Positions 1-8,679 of a stretch of 64,000 nucleotides of DNA are shown here, piece after piece (positions within the stretch are counted from its first letter, which is position 1; each line of letters starts with the position of its first letter). A model generated the notes under the pieces. The model made no database searches, was not told where the DNA came from, and saw only the letters and a list, made by a program, of their open reading frames with translations. Source of the DNA: Thioalkalivibrio sp. XN8 (GTDB taxonomy: Bacteria; Pseudomonadota; Gammaproteobacteria; Steroidobacterales; XN24); contig NZ_JAALFH010000033.1 in NCBI RefSeq assembly GCF_011058255.1, positions 54,981 through 118,980 on the forward strand, written 5' to 3'. The position numbers and the translations under genes are program-made.

Positions 1-256
1 CCTGGTGGTGGCCCAGACCGGGCTGCTCGGCCTGGCCGCGGGCCTGTTCGCCGTGCCGCTGGGCATCGTGCTGGCGGGATTGCTGGTCTTCGTCATCAAC
101 CGCCGCGCCTTCGGCTGGACCATGACTTTCGAGGTCGGCGCCGGCGAGCTGCTGCAGGGACTGCTGCTCGCGCTCATCGCGGCGCTGCTCGCGGGCGTCT
201 ACCCCGCCTGGCGCACCAGCCGCCGGCCGGTGGCCGAGGACCTGCGCGAGGAGTGA
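1..256 (+). CDS. FtsX-like ABC transporter permease, C-terminal fragment
   Basis: The reading frame is already open at the left edge, so only about the last 84 residues are present. They show two hydrophobic helices separated by a short periplasmic stretch. The end, with PAWRTSR near the last helix and an acidic tail, is typical of FtsX/MacB/LolC-type permease domains, where the final helix is followed by a PA-x-R-A/T motif. The partner ATPase and the substrate lie outside the window, so lipoprotein release, antibiotic export and cell-division roles cannot be separated. The call rests on the fold-specific tail only. Confidence 0.75.
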   Translation, partial: LVVAQTGLLGLAAGLFAVPLGIVLAGLLVFVINRRAFGWTMTFEVGAGELLQGLLLALIAALLAGVYPAWRTSRRPVAEDLREE

Positions 257-300
257 CCCACGTCCGCCGGCCGGCCATGACCCCGTCCCTGACCGCGGCT

Positions 301-366
301 CGGGGCATTGCAGGGTCCCCTTCGCTTGGAAATCTGATGCCGCTCAGGGGAGCCCGCAATACCCCG
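301..366 (+). repeat. Conserved-loop hairpin repeat, copy 1
   Basis: An imperfect inverted repeat has 20-nt arms at 301-320 and 347-366 with three mismatches. It encloses a 26-nt loop at 321-346 beginning TTCGCTTGG and ending GATGCCGCTCA. It is preceded by CCTGACCGCGG, a flank also found before the copies near 12717 and 63939. It lies 45 bp after the FtsX stop codon, between convergent genes. The loop is shared with three other copies in this window while the arms differ. Confidence 0.85.
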
Positions 367-453
367 GCCGCTGCCCCGGAGGCCCGTCAAACCCGCGGGC
401 GCAGGTCAGCCCCGAGCCCGGTGCCGACCCTGTTACCTGCGCAGCGGCTGGGT

Positions 454-507
454 ATGACAGGGTCCTGTGAGCGGCATCAGATTTCCAAGCGAGCAGGACC
501 CTGTCAT
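454..507 (-). repeat. Conserved-loop hairpin repeat, copy 2 (inverted)
   Basis: Perfect 14-bp arms lie at 454-467 (ATGACAGGGTCCTG) and 494-507, around a 26-nt loop at 468-493. Read on the minus strand, the loop matches copy 1 with one difference. The stem sequence is different from copy 1 but fully self-complementary. It lies 46 bp beyond the end of the minus-strand alcohol dehydrogenase, so copies 1 and 2 sit back to back in the convergent gap. A further partial arm at 426-437 could also pair with 451-464. Confidence 0.85.
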
Positions 508-553
508 GGCCAGCCGGCGGACGGGTCTTCAGGGGCCGTCACCGCGCGGACGG

Positions 554-1543
554 TCAGCCGTGCGAGGGGACCAGCACCGCAGCGCCCTGGAGCCGCCCGG
601 CGCGCAGGTCGTCCAGCGCCTCGTTGGCGCGCGCCAGCGGGTAGGGCACGACCTCGGTCTGGATGGGAATCGTGTCGGCCAGGGCGAGGAAGTCGACCGC
701 GTCGGCGCGGGTCAGGTTCGCCACGGAGCACAGCACGCGTTCGCCCCAGAGCAGCTCGTAGGGGAAGGCCGGGATGTCGCTCATGTGGATGCCGCCGCAC
801 ACGACCGTGCCGCCCGGGCGTACGGCAGCCAGCGCGGCCGGCACCAGTTCGCCGACCGGGGCGAACAGCAGGGCGGCGTCCAGCGGCTCCGGCGCCGGCT
901 CGTCCGAGCCGCCCGCCCAGCAGGCGCCCTGGGTCCGGGCGAAGTCCATCGCCGCGGTGTCGCCGGGCCGGGTGAAGGCGCAGATCTCGCGGCCCTGCCA
1001 GCGCGCGACCTGCGCGACGATGTGGGCCGCGGCGCCGAACCCGTAGATGCCGAGGCGCCGCGCCGCGCCGGCCTTGGCCAGGGTGCGGTAGCCGATCAGG
1101 CCGGCGCACAGCAGCGGCGCCGCGTGCAGGTCGTCGTAGGCCGCCGGCAGGGGGAACACGAAGCGCGCGTCCGCGATCGCCTCTTCGGCATAGCCGCCGT
1201 CGAGCTGGTAGCCGGTGAAGCGCGCCTCGGGGCATAGGTTCTCCTGGCCTGCGCGGCAGTAGTCGCAGTCGCCGCAGCTCCAGCCCAGCCAGGGGATGCC
1301 GACCCGAAGGCCGGGCTCCAGCGGTACGTCCGCTGCCGCCTCGATCACGGTGCCGACGATCTCGTGGCCGGGGACGACGGGCAGGCAAGGGTCCGGCAGC
1401 TCGCCGTCGACCAGGTGCAGGTCGGTGCGGCACACGCCGCAGGCGGCGACCTGCACCCTGACCTCGCCGGCCTGGAGCCGGCGGCGACGCCGGCGCCGCT
1501 CGACCAGCGGCCGTCCCGGCGCGTCGAGGACCATGGCTTTCAT
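554..1543 (-). CDS. Zinc-dependent alcohol dehydrogenase (MDR family)
   Basis: This is a 329-residue medium-chain dehydrogenase, a normal length for the family. The catalytic zinc region shows GVCRTDLH and PGHEIVG near residues 35-65. The structural zinc lobe carries the Cys cluster CGDCDYC followed by another Cys near residues 90-105. The Rossmann nucleotide loop reads GIYGFGAAAH. It should oxidise an alcohol or reduce an aldehyde with NAD(P) in the cytoplasm. The substrate cannot be told from sequence. It stands alone, convergent with the FtsX gene and divergent from the lipoprotein at 1637. Confidence 0.88.
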   Translation of the reverse strand: MKAMVLDAPGRPLVERRRRRRRLQAGEVRVQVAACGVCRTDLHLVDGELPDPCLPVVPGHEIVGTVIEAAADVPLEPGLRVGIPWLGWSCGDCDYCRAGQENLCPEARFTGYQLDGGYAEEAIADARFVFPLPAAYDDLHAAPLLCAGLIGYRTLAKAGAARRLGIYGFGAAAHIVAQVARWQGREICAFTRPGDTAAMDFARTQGACWAGGSDEPAPEPLDAALLFAPVGELVPAALAAVRPGGTVVCGGIHMSDIPAFPYELLWGERVLCSVANLTRADAVDFLALADTIPIQTEVVPYPLARANEALDDLRAGRLQGAAVLVPSHG

Positions 1544-1636
1544 GCGCTCGTCTCCGGCCCCGTGTAGGCTGGCCCCTGCATCCCGTTCAGGGAAGGTTAA
1601 CGAACCTCATGGCAGCTTGCGAGACAGGTTGGAGTG

Positions 1637-2521
1637 ATGCACGAGACGAAAGAGTTGTCGCCATGTCACCGGATTGGCCGCTGCCTGCTGGCGGGCGTCG
1701 CGCTGCTTGCGCTCGCGGGCTGCAGCACCTCGTATGTCTACGAGCGGGCCGACCGTTTCGCGGGGCGCTGGCTCAACGGGTACGTGGAGCTGCAGCCGGC
1801 CCAGCAGGCGGTGCTCGAAGCCGAGCTGGACGCGCTGCACGACTGGCACCGGCGCGAACACCTGCCCCGTTACTCGGCCTGGCTCCGCTCGCTGGCGGGG
1901 GAGCTGGCGGTCCCGGGCGAGCTCGGCCCGGCGGAACTCAGGGCCCGGGGCGAAGAGCTGGGCGAGTTCTGGCGCGAGCTCGCGGACCGGGCGTTGCCGC
2001 CGCTGCTGGAGCTCGGGGCCGGCATGGAGGACCCGCAGGTGGAAGAGTTCCTGGCGCGACTGCGGGAGGAGCATGCGGAGGAGCTCGAGGAAAGCGCCGA
2101 GCGCGCGCCGGAGGGCCACGCGGCGCGGCGCGCCCGCTCTATGGAGCGTTTCCTGAAGCGCTGGACCGGTTCCTTGTCGGCGGCCCAGCGAGCCGAGGTC
2201 CGGGCCTGGTCGCGCCAGCTCGAGCCCTCCCGCGAAGCCTGGCTGGAGAGCCGCCTGGGCTGGATCGACGCCATGGAACGCGCGCTGGGCAACCGGCGGG
2301 ACGAGGAGGCCCTGGAAATCGCCGCGCAGCGACTGATCGTCCGGCCGGAGGACCGGTGGACGCCGACCTACGCGGCGCTGGTCGAACGCAACAGCGTCCG
2401 GACCACGGACTTTCTCGCCCGCTTCCTGGCGGAGCTGGAGAGCGGCCAGCGCGCCCGCGCCGTGGGCCGGCTGGAGGAGCTGGCCGCCGAGTTCGAGGCA
2501 CTGGCGGCGAACGATGGCTGA
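1637..2521 (+). CDS. DUF6279 family lipoprotein
   Basis: The protein is about 294 residues. A short basic N-terminus and hydrophobic stretch lead to the lipobox LALAGC, predicting a lipid-anchored envelope protein. The mature part is helical and charged. It opens with a Tyr/Trp-rich segment (YVYERADRFAGRWLNGYVEL) typical of DUF6279 proteins of gammaproteobacteria, whose function is unknown. GTG at 1634 and ATG at 1637 are in frame. The GGAG at 1631-1634 is too close to either to decide, so the start is uncertain by one codon or more. A 90-bp divergent gap separates it from the alcohol dehydrogenase. Confidence 0.75.
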   Translation: MHETKELSPCHRIGRCLLAGVALLALAGCSTSYVYERADRFAGRWLNGYVELQPAQQAVLEAELDALHDWHRREHLPRYSAWLRSLAGELAVPGELGPAELRARGEELGEFWRELADRALPPLLELGAGMEDPQVEEFLARLREEHAEELEESAERAPEGHAARRARSMERFLKRWTGSLSAAQRAEVRAWSRQLEPSREAWLESRLGWIDAMERALGNRRDEEALEIAAQRLIVRPEDRWTPTYAALVERNSVRTTDFLARFLAELESGQRARAVGRLEELAAEFEALAANDG

Positions 2522-2603
2522 GTCGATTTGCTGCACTGCGTATAGCTGCGGCGCAGGACTGCTGATTTAATCCTCGGTCGGCCTGTTCACCGGAGAAAGG
2601 ATC

Positions 2604-4280
2604 GTGGAGAAGCCCTGGCTCAACAGTTACCTGCCCGGCACGCCGGCCGAGATCGATCTCGGCGACGGCGCCACGCTGGTCAGCATTTTCGAGGAGAGCG
2701 CGCGGCGTTTCGCCGATCGCCCGGCCTTTTCGTGCATGGACCACGCCATCAGCTATGGCGAACTGGATCGCATGTCGGCCGCGTTCGCGGGGTGGCTGGC
2801 CAGCGCCGGGCTGCAGCCCGGTGCGCGCGTCGCCATCATGCTGCCCAACGTGCTGCAGTACCCGGTGGCGCTGTTCGGCATCCTGCGCGCCGGCATGACG
2901 GTGGTGAACGTCAACCCGCTGTACACGCCGCGCGAGCTGAAACACCAGCTGGTCGATTCGGGCGCGGAGGCGATCCTCATCCTGGAGAACTTCGCCGCGA
3001 CTCTCGAGAAAGTGGTGGCGGAGACCGGCGTGAAGCACGTGGCGGTCACGGGGCTCGGCGACCTGCTCGCCTTTCCCAAGCGGCACATCGTGAATTTCGT
3101 CGTGCGCCGGGTGAAGAAGCTGGTGCCGGAGTACCAGCTGCCGGGCCATGTGGCCCTGGCCGATGCGCTGGCGCGCGGCCGGGCGCAGGGCTTCGAGCCG
3201 GTAGCGGTCAGCCAGGACGACCTGGCTTTTCTGCAGTACACGGGCGGCACTACCGGCGTGTCGAAGGGCGCCATGCTCACCCACCGGAACATGGTGGCCA
3301 ACCTGCGCCAGATGCACGCCTGGATCGGCGACCTGATCGACGAAGGACGCGAGGTGGTGATCACTGCGCTGCCGCTCTACCACGTGTTCAGCCTGGTGTG
3401 TAACTGCCTGCTGTTCATGTCGGTCGGCGGCCTCAACGTGCTGATCACCAATCCGCGCGATGTCCCGGCCTTCGTCAAGGAACTGTCGAAGCTGAAGTTC
3501 TCGATCATCACCGGCGTCAACACGCTCTACAATGCGCTGCTGCAGGACCCGGGTTTCGCCAAGCTCGATTTCAGCCACCTCAAGTGGGCGGGTGCCGGCG
3601 GCATGGCGCTGCAGGCGGCGACGGCCCAGCAGTGGCACGACGTCACCGGCAAGTACGTGCAGGAAGGCTACGGCCTGACCGAGACCTCGCCGGTGGTGAG
3701 CATGCAGCCGACCACGGTGGATGCGGTCTTTACCGGCACCATCGGCCTGCCGCTGCCCTCGACCGAGGTGGTGATCCGCGACGAGGACGGCCGCGACCTC
3801 GCGCCCGGCGAGCCCGGCGAGCTGTGCGTGCGCGGTCCGCAGGTGATGAAGGGCTACTGGCAGCGGCCGGAGGCCACCGAGCAGGTGATGTATCCCGACG
3901 GCTTCCTGCGCACCGGCGACATCGCCACCATGGATGAGCAGGGCTTCTTCCGCATCGTCGACCGCAAGAAGGACATGATCCTGGTGTCGGGCTTCAACGT
4001 ATTCCCCAACGAGGTGGAGAACGTGGTCACCCTGCACCCGGACGTCATCGAGGCGGCCTGCATCGGCGTGGCCGACCCGAAATCCACGGAGGCGGTAAAG
4101 ATCTTCGTGGTGAAGCGCGAGGGCGCCACGCTGGATGCGAACGGCGTCATTTCCTGGTGCCGCGAGAGCCTGACGGCGTACAAGGTGCCGCGGCACGTGG
4201 AGTTTCGCGCCGAACTGCCCAAGACGAATGTCGGCAAGATTCTTCGCCGGGCGCTGCGCGACGAGGCGCAGGGAGGCTGA
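2604..4280 (+). CDS. fadD: Long-chain-fatty-acid--CoA ligase
   Basis: A 558-residue ANL-superfamily adenylating enzyme that activates fatty acids to acyl-CoA, the entry step of beta-oxidation. The P-loop-like AMP motif YTGGTTGVSKGAMLTHRN is near residues 212-229. The YGLTETSP motif, the GDIAT aspartate region and the DRKKDMI hinge follow. The C-terminal lysine is in TNVGKILRR. The start is GTG at 2604, placed by the upstream GGAGAAAGG. Length and the N-terminal WLNSYLPG pattern match proteobacterial FadD. It overlaps or abuts the DUF3108 gene downstream. Confidence 0.95.
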   Translation: MEKPWLNSYLPGTPAEIDLGDGATLVSIFEESARRFADRPAFSCMDHAISYGELDRMSAAFAGWLASAGLQPGARVAIMLPNVLQYPVALFGILRAGMTVVNVNPLYTPRELKHQLVDSGAEAILILENFAATLEKVVAETGVKHVAVTGLGDLLAFPKRHIVNFVVRRVKKLVPEYQLPGHVALADALARGRAQGFEPVAVSQDDLAFLQYTGGTTGVSKGAMLTHRNMVANLRQMHAWIGDLIDEGREVVITALPLYHVFSLVCNCLLFMSVGGLNVLITNPRDVPAFVKELSKLKFSIITGVNTLYNALLQDPGFAKLDFSHLKWAGAGGMALQAATAQQWHDVTGKYVQEGYGLTETSPVVSMQPTTVDAVFTGTIGLPLPSTEVVIRDEDGRDLAPGEPGELCVRGPQVMKGYWQRPEATEQVMYPDGFLRTGDIATMDEQGFFRIVDRKKDMILVSGFNVFPNEVENVVTLHPDVIEAACIGVADPKSTEAVKIFVVKREGATLDANGVISWCRESLTAYKVPRHVEFRAELPKTNVGKILRRALRDEAQGG

Positions 4281-4281
4281 C

Positions 4282-5022
4282 ATCGGCATCCTGAACCAGC
4301 TGTCCCGGGTTCTCGTCCTGCTCCTGCCGGTCCTGCTGGCGGGACCGGCGGCGGCGAGCGATCCGGGTCTCGCGGTCCCCCCGCACCAGGCGCTCTACCA
4401 TGCCTCGGTGCGGGGGATCCCGGTGCGGGTCGGCCTGCGCCTCGAAGCCAGGGACAACGGTTTCTACCAGTACCGCTCCTGGGCCGAGCCACGCGGGCTG
4501 CTGGGATTCATTAACCGGGAGCTGACCGAAACCAGCCTGTTCACGGTGGCCGACGGGCGCGTAATGCCCATTTCTTACCGCAAGCGCGACGAGTTCGGCG
4601 ACCGGCACAGCGACATGCGCTTCGACCCGGTCGCCGGCACGGTCCAGATCAAGTACCGCGGCAGGGAGTCCACGGTCGACTGGGAGCCCGGGATCTACGA
4701 CCTGCTCAGTCTGCGGGTGGCGCTGGCCCATGACCTTGCGCGCGGCGAGCTGGGCGAGGTGTACCGGGTGGTCGATGATCGCGGCCGCGTGGATGCGGTC
4801 GACGTCACCGTCGCGGCGCAGGAGCCGATCGATACGCCCCTGGGCCGCCTCGAAACCGTGCGGCTGGAGTACTACAGCGAGCGCCGCGACCGGCTTTTCC
4901 GGCTCTGGATCGCGCCGGAGATGGACACCGCGCTCGTCGCCCTCGAGCAATACGAGGGCGGCGACCTGCGGGGCCGGCTGGAGATCGTGGAGTACCAGCG
5001 GCTGGAGGCCGCCGGGGACTGA
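4282..5022 (+). CDS. DUF3108 family exported protein
   Basis: A hydrophobic signal-like stretch (VLVLLLPVLLAGPAAA) precedes about 225 residues matching the DUF3108 pattern of periplasmic beta-rich proteins, including YRKRDEFGDRHSDMRFD and a conserved central segment YDLLSLR. Its function is not known. The start is problematic. The only in-frame ATG is 4228, 53 bp inside fadD. The strong GGAGG at 4271-4275 points to about 4282, where the codons are ATC, GGC, ATC, CTG. The coordinate given is the Shine-Dalgarno-supported guess. ATG 4228 with a long arginine-rich N-region is the alternative. Confidence 0.7.
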   Translation: MGILNQLSRVLVLLLPVLLAGPAAASDPGLAVPPHQALYHASVRGIPVRVGLRLEARDNGFYQYRSWAEPRGLLGFINRELTETSLFTVADGRVMPISYRKRDEFGDRHSDMRFDPVAGTVQIKYRGRESTVDWEPGIYDLLSLRVALAHDLARGELGEVYRVVDDRGRVDAVDVTVAAQEPIDTPLGRLETVRLEYYSERRDRLFRLWIAPEMDTALVALEQYEGGDLRGRLEIVEYQRLEAAGD

Positions 5023-5286
5023 TCAGCGCAGCCGGGAGCGGATGTTGCGATAGGCCTGGGCGAGCTCGTCGGTGAGCACGCCGAAGGCGGCGCCGACATC
5101 TTCCGAGGATTCCTTCGCTTCCTTCGCTGCCCCGGAGAGGCGGCTCTCGAGGCGCTCCCATTTCTTCTCGAGTTCGGACCACTCGTCCCGGAACTCGGCC
5201 TTGCCCAGCTCCATCTGCACGCGCAGTTCGTCGCGCTCACGGCGCAGCCGCTCGAGGACCTGTTCGCGTTTCGATGCTTCGGTCAT
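5023..5286 (-). CDS. Small coiled-coil protein of unknown function
   Basis: An 87-residue, highly charged protein, almost entirely predicted helix with heptad-like spacing (REQVLERLRRERDEL and SELEKKWERLESRL). This suggests a cytoplasmic coiled coil or a structural/stress protein. ATG 5284-5286 is preferred over an upstream in-frame start at 5331 because GAGGTG lies just ahead of it on the minus strand. It is the last gene of a minus-strand run following the small membrane protein. No family is recognised with confidence. Confidence 0.6.
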   Translation of the reverse strand: MTEASKREQVLERLRRERDELRVQMELGKAEFRDEWSELEKKWERLESRLSGAAKEAKESSEDVGAAFGVLTDELAQAYRNIRSRLR

Positions 5287-5334
5287 GACATGCACCTCGC
5301 TTCTCCGCTGCCTGCCCAAAGCATAGATCAACGC

Positions 5335-5592
5335 TCAGCTTCCTCCAGTCGCCGACCGCCACCGCCGCGCCCGGCCGCCCAGCCACTGGCCGAGAAAATA
5401 GGCCCCGACGAACAGCGGCAGCGTCGCCAGCCGCCAGTCGAGCCCGAGCACGTCGCGGATCAGCCACACCAGCGGGATGGGTGCGTGAATAGCTACGACC
5501 CAGCGCCAGGAGCCCTTGGCCTCGCCGGCTCGCCAGTAGCCGAACGGCAGGTTGGCGAGCCACACCAGGGCCAGGGCGAGGGACAGGGCCAA
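5335..5592 (-). CDS. Small membrane protein of unknown function
   Basis: An 85-residue protein with two to three hydrophobic helices, Trp-rich loops and a basic C-terminus, expected in the inner membrane. The start is TTG at 5590-5592, supported by GGAG nine bases upstream on the minus strand. It lies 30 bp after the SDR gene in the same direction and may be co-transcribed with it. No domain is recognised. Confidence 0.55.
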   Translation of the reverse strand: MALSLALALVWLANLPFGYWRAGEAKGSWRWVVAIHAPIPLVWLIRDVLGLDWRLATLPLFVGAYFLGQWLGGRARRWRSATGGS

Positions 5593-5622
5593 TTAGAAGC
5601 GCTCCAGATGCTGCCCGCGGCC

Positions 5623-6387
5623 TCAGGCCAGGAAGCCGCCGTCCACCGGCAGGCAGGCGCCGGTGATGTAGGAGGAGGCGTCCGAGGCCAGGAACAGGAT
5701 GGCCGGCGCGATCTCCTCCGGTTCGGCCACGCGGTTCATGGGGATCAGCGGCAGGATCATGTTGAGGATGCGCTCGTTGCCGATCAGCGCCGAGGCGAAC
5801 TTGGTGTCGGTGAGGCCCGGCAGCACCGCGTTGACCCGCACTTGCCAGGGCGCGCACTCCTTGGCGAAGGCCTGCGTCATCGAGATCACCGCGGCCTTGG
5901 TGACCGAGTAGATGCCCTGGCCGGGTCCCGGCCGCTCGCCGTTGATCGAGGAGGTGTTGACGATGGCGCCGCCACCCCCCTGCTTCATCAGCAGGGCGGC
6001 CTTCTGCGACATCACGAAATAGCCGCGCACGTTGACCGCCACGGTCTTTTCGATCATCGAGACCGGGGTCTCCGTGATATGGCCGAAGTGGGGATTGGTG
6101 GCCGCGTTGTTCACCAGGACGTCGAGCCGGCCGTGCGCGCCCTCGATCTGGGCGAAGGCAGCCTCGATCGAATCGATCTCGCCCACGTGGCAGGCCAGCG
6201 CCTCGGCCTGGCCGCCCTCGGCCCGGATCGATTCCGCCACCGCCTCGACGCTCTCGTGCTTGCGCGAGCTCACGATGACGTGCGCGCCGTGGCGCGCCAG
6301 CAGGCGGGCGGTGGCCTCGCCGATGCCCCGCGAGGCGCCGGTGACCAGGGCCACGCGGCCGTCGAGGTTGAACAGGGAATCGCTCAT
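5623..6387 (-). CDS. SDR family oxidoreductase
   Basis: A 254-residue classical short-chain dehydrogenase. TGASRGIG cofactor loop near residues 16-23, NNAATN (NNAG-like) motif, catalytic Ser in NTSSING, and YSVTK for Tyr-x3-Lys. The start is set by GGAGACC upstream of ATG 6387. It is the fourth gene of a minus-strand operon with an APH-like kinase, an acyl-CoA dehydrogenase and a histidine phosphatase. A hydroxyacyl-CoA or related alcohol intermediate is therefore a reasonable substrate class, by context only. Confidence 0.88.
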   Translation of the reverse strand: MSDSLFNLDGRVALVTGASRGIGEATARLLARHGAHVIVSSRKHESVEAVAESIRAEGGQAEALACHVGEIDSIEAAFAQIEGAHGRLDVLVNNAATNPHFGHITETPVSMIEKTVAVNVRGYFVMSQKAALLMKQGGGGAIVNTSSINGERPGPGQGIYSVTKAAVISMTQAFAKECAPWQVRVNAVLPGLTDTKFASALIGNERILNMILPLIPMNRVAEPEEIAPAILFLASDASSYITGACLPVDGGFLA

Positions 6388-6398
6388 CAGGGTCTCCT

Positions 6399-7481
6399 TC
6401 AAAAAGCCGTCTTGCCCCCGGCCACCGCCTCCGCGGTGCGCGACAGCACCGTGCAGAACTGGCCGAAGGGCGCGAAACGCGGGTTCTTCGTCTGGCCCAG
6501 CACGAAGCGGTAGTAGATCTGCTGCACGATCACCGCCAGACGGAACAGGCCGTAGACATAGTAGAAATCGAAGCGGGCGGGGGCGAGGCCCGCGCGCTCG
6601 CAATAATACTCGACCACCTGCGCCCGGCTGAGCATGCCCGGCAGGTGGGTGGGCAGCATCCGGATCTGCTGCAGCGGAGCGGGATCGTCGGCCTGCACCC
6701 AGTAGGCCAGCGAGGCGCCCAGGTCCATGAAGGGATCGCCCAGGGTGGCCATCTCCCAGTCGAGCACGCCCCGGATGCGCCAGCCCACCTTGGTCGGCTG
6801 CAGCACCACGTTGTCGAACTTGTAGTCGTTGTGGATCAGGGCGGCGCGGCCGGAGTCCTTCGGCTGGTGCGCCTCGAGCCACTGCATCAGCGCCTCGTTG
6901 TCCGGCACGTCGTCGGTCCGGGCCGCGCGGTAGCGCTGCGACCAGCCGCTCACCTGGCGCGCCACGTAGCCCTCCGGATGCCCCATCTCGCCGAGCCCCG
7001 CCGCCTCGTAGTCGACGGCGTGCAGCTCCGCCTGCACATCGACCAGGTTGCGGCACAGCGCCGCGGCGTCGTCGGGCGCGAGCAGCATGTCGTCCGGCAG
7101 CTCGCGCCGCAGGATGCGGCCCTGCAGGCGCTCCATCAGGTAGAACTCGTCCCCGATCACGTCGCGGTCGGCGCAGAACAGCAGCGTGCGCGGGGCATAG
7201 GGGAAGACCGCCTGGATCCGCGACAGGATGCGGTACTCCCGGCCCATGTCATGCGCGCTGCGCGCCTTGGTGCCGAACGGCGGGCGGCGCAGCACCCACT
7301 CGCGGCCGCCCGTCCTGAGCAGGTAGGTCAGGTTGGAGGCGCCGCCAGGAAACTGGCTGATCTCTACCGGACCGCTGAAGCCCGGCAGGGCGCCGGCCAG
7401 GAAGGCCGCCACCGCGCCGGCGTCGAGCTCTTCGCCGGCCCGCGGCGGCCGGGCCTCCTCGGGCAGCTGCGCGTCGCTCAT
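6399..7481 (-). CDS. Phosphotransferase family protein (APH fold, ACAD10/11-like)
   Basis: The protein has 360 residues of the aminoglycoside-phosphotransferase kinase fold. The catalytic loop is HNDYKFDNVV (H-x-D-x4-N) and the metal-binding aspartate is in LDWEMATLGDP. Proteins of this type are the stand-alone equivalent of the kinase domain of mammalian ACAD10/ACAD11, where phosphorylation of a 4-hydroxyacyl-CoA precedes dehydrogenation. The adjacent acyl-CoA dehydrogenase gene overlaps it by the ATGA at 7478-7481, which supports the same role here. An antibiotic-resistance function is unlikely in this context. Confidence 0.87.
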   Translation of the reverse strand: MSDAQLPEEARPPRAGEELDAGAVAAFLAGALPGFSGPVEISQFPGGASNLTYLLRTGGREWVLRRPPFGTKARSAHDMGREYRILSRIQAVFPYAPRTLLFCADRDVIGDEFYLMERLQGRILRRELPDDMLLAPDDAAALCRNLVDVQAELHAVDYEAAGLGEMGHPEGYVARQVSGWSQRYRAARTDDVPDNEALMQWLEAHQPKDSGRAALIHNDYKFDNVVLQPTKVGWRIRGVLDWEMATLGDPFMDLGASLAYWVQADDPAPLQQIRMLPTHLPGMLSRAQVVEYYCERAGLAPARFDFYYVYGLFRLAVIVQQIYYRFVLGQTKNPRFAPFGQFCTVLSRTAEAVAGGKTAF

Positions 7482-8674
7482 CGTTCGGCCGCGGCCTTCA
7501 GCAGCCGCCGGGCCACCGCCATCCGATGCACCTCGTCCGGGCCGTCATAGATGCGCGCGGCGCGTTCCTCGCGATAGAAAAAGGCGAGAATGCGATCGTC
7601 GGTCACGCCGAGGCCGCCATGTGCCTGCAGCGCGCGGTCGACCACCCGCTGCATCACGTTCGCCGTGTAGTACTTGATCATGGAGACACGCTCGCGGGCG
7701 GCGCGGAAACCTTCCTGCTCGATGGTCCAGGCGGTCGCCAGCACCAGCGCGCGCGCCGCCTCGATCTCGGCCGCCGATTCGGCGATCCAGTCCTGCACCG
7801 TGCCCATCTTCGCCAGCGGCAGGCCGGGCTTGATCTCGCGGCGCAGGGAATGGGCGATGAGCTCGTCCAGCGCCCGCCGGCAGATGCCCAGCCAGCGCAT
7901 GCAGTGATGAATGCGTCCCGGCCCGAGACGCTCCTGCGCCATGGCGAAGCCCGCGCCGGCCTGGCCCAGCAGGTTCTCGACCGGCACCCGCACGTTCTCC
8001 AGCCGGACCTCGCCGTGGCTGAAAAAGCCGCTGCCGGGATGCCCCATGACCGGGATGTTCCGCACCAGTTCCACGCCCGGGCGGTCCATCTCCACCAGGA
8101 TCATGCTGGCGCGCTGGTACTTGTCGGCGCCGGCGTCGGTCACTGCCATGCAGATGCCGAAGCGGGCGCCGTCGGCGGCGGTGGCGAACCACTTGTGGCC
8201 GTTGATGACGAACTCGTCGCCCTCGGGCGTCGCGGTGGTGCCCATCTCGGTCGGGTTCGAACCGGCGAACTCCGGTTCGGTCATCAGGAAGCAGCTCCGA
8301 ATCTCGCCCGCGGCCAGCGGCTCGAGGAAACGTTCCCGCTGCGCCGGCGTGCCGTGCGCCGCCAGCAGCTCCGCGTTGCCGGCGTCCGGCGCCTGGCAAC
8401 CGAAGACGAGGTGCCCCAGCGGACTGCGGCCGAGCATCTCGGACAGCAGGCCGAGCGTCACCAGGCCCTCGCCGCTGCCGCCCTCCGCCGGGGGCAGGTT
8501 GGGGGCCCACCAGCCGCGGGCCTTGACCTCCTCCCGGCAGTCCGCCACCGCCCGGTACAGGCCCTCCCAGTCGCTCGCCAGCAGCAGGCGCTCGAGCGGC
8601 TGGATGCGTTCGATGACGAAGGCGCGCACCTCGGCGAGGCGGGCGGAGAGTTCCGGCGAGATGCTGAAGTCCAT
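7478..8674 (-). CDS. Acyl-CoA dehydrogenase (ACAD10/11-like)
   Basis: A 398-residue FAD-dependent acyl-CoA dehydrogenase. The middle domain carries CFLMTEPEFAGSNPT and GHKWFATAADGARF. The C-terminal helical domain ends with QAHGGLGVTDD and IYDGPDEVHR, the signature of the ACAD10/11-type branch. ATG 8674 was chosen because the conserved N-terminal helix begins there. The longer open frame upstream is antisense to the neighbouring phosphatase. It is translationally coupled to the phosphotransferase downstream and lies 5 bp after the phosphatase. Confidence 0.92.
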   Translation of the reverse strand: MDFSISPELSARLAEVRAFVIERIQPLERLLLASDWEGLYRAVADCREEVKARGWWAPNLPPAEGGSGEGLVTLGLLSEMLGRSPLGHLVFGCQAPDAGNAELLAAHGTPAQRERFLEPLAAGEIRSCFLMTEPEFAGSNPTEMGTTATPEGDEFVINGHKWFATAADGARFGICMAVTDAGADKYQRASMILVEMDRPGVELVRNIPVMGHPGSGFFSHGEVRLENVRVPVENLLGQAGAGFAMAQERLGPGRIHHCMRWLGICRRALDELIAHSLRREIKPGLPLAKMGTVQDWIAESAAEIEAARALVLATAWTIEQEGFRAARERVSMIKYYTANVMQRVVDRALQAHGGLGVTDDRILAFFYREERAARIYDGPDEVHRMAVARRLLKAAAER

Positions 8675-8679
8675 GGCGG

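Noticed and set aside
2139..4289. 716-codon open frame antisense to fadD
   Set aside because: In this very GC-rich DNA, antisense frames of real genes stay open by codon bias. The product is low-complexity and His/Arg-rich, while the plus strand encodes an intact FadD.
6399..7481. Aminoglycoside resistance gene
   Set aside because: The fold is shared, but it is coupled to an acyl-CoA dehydrogenase of the ACAD10/11 type, which points to lipid catabolism.
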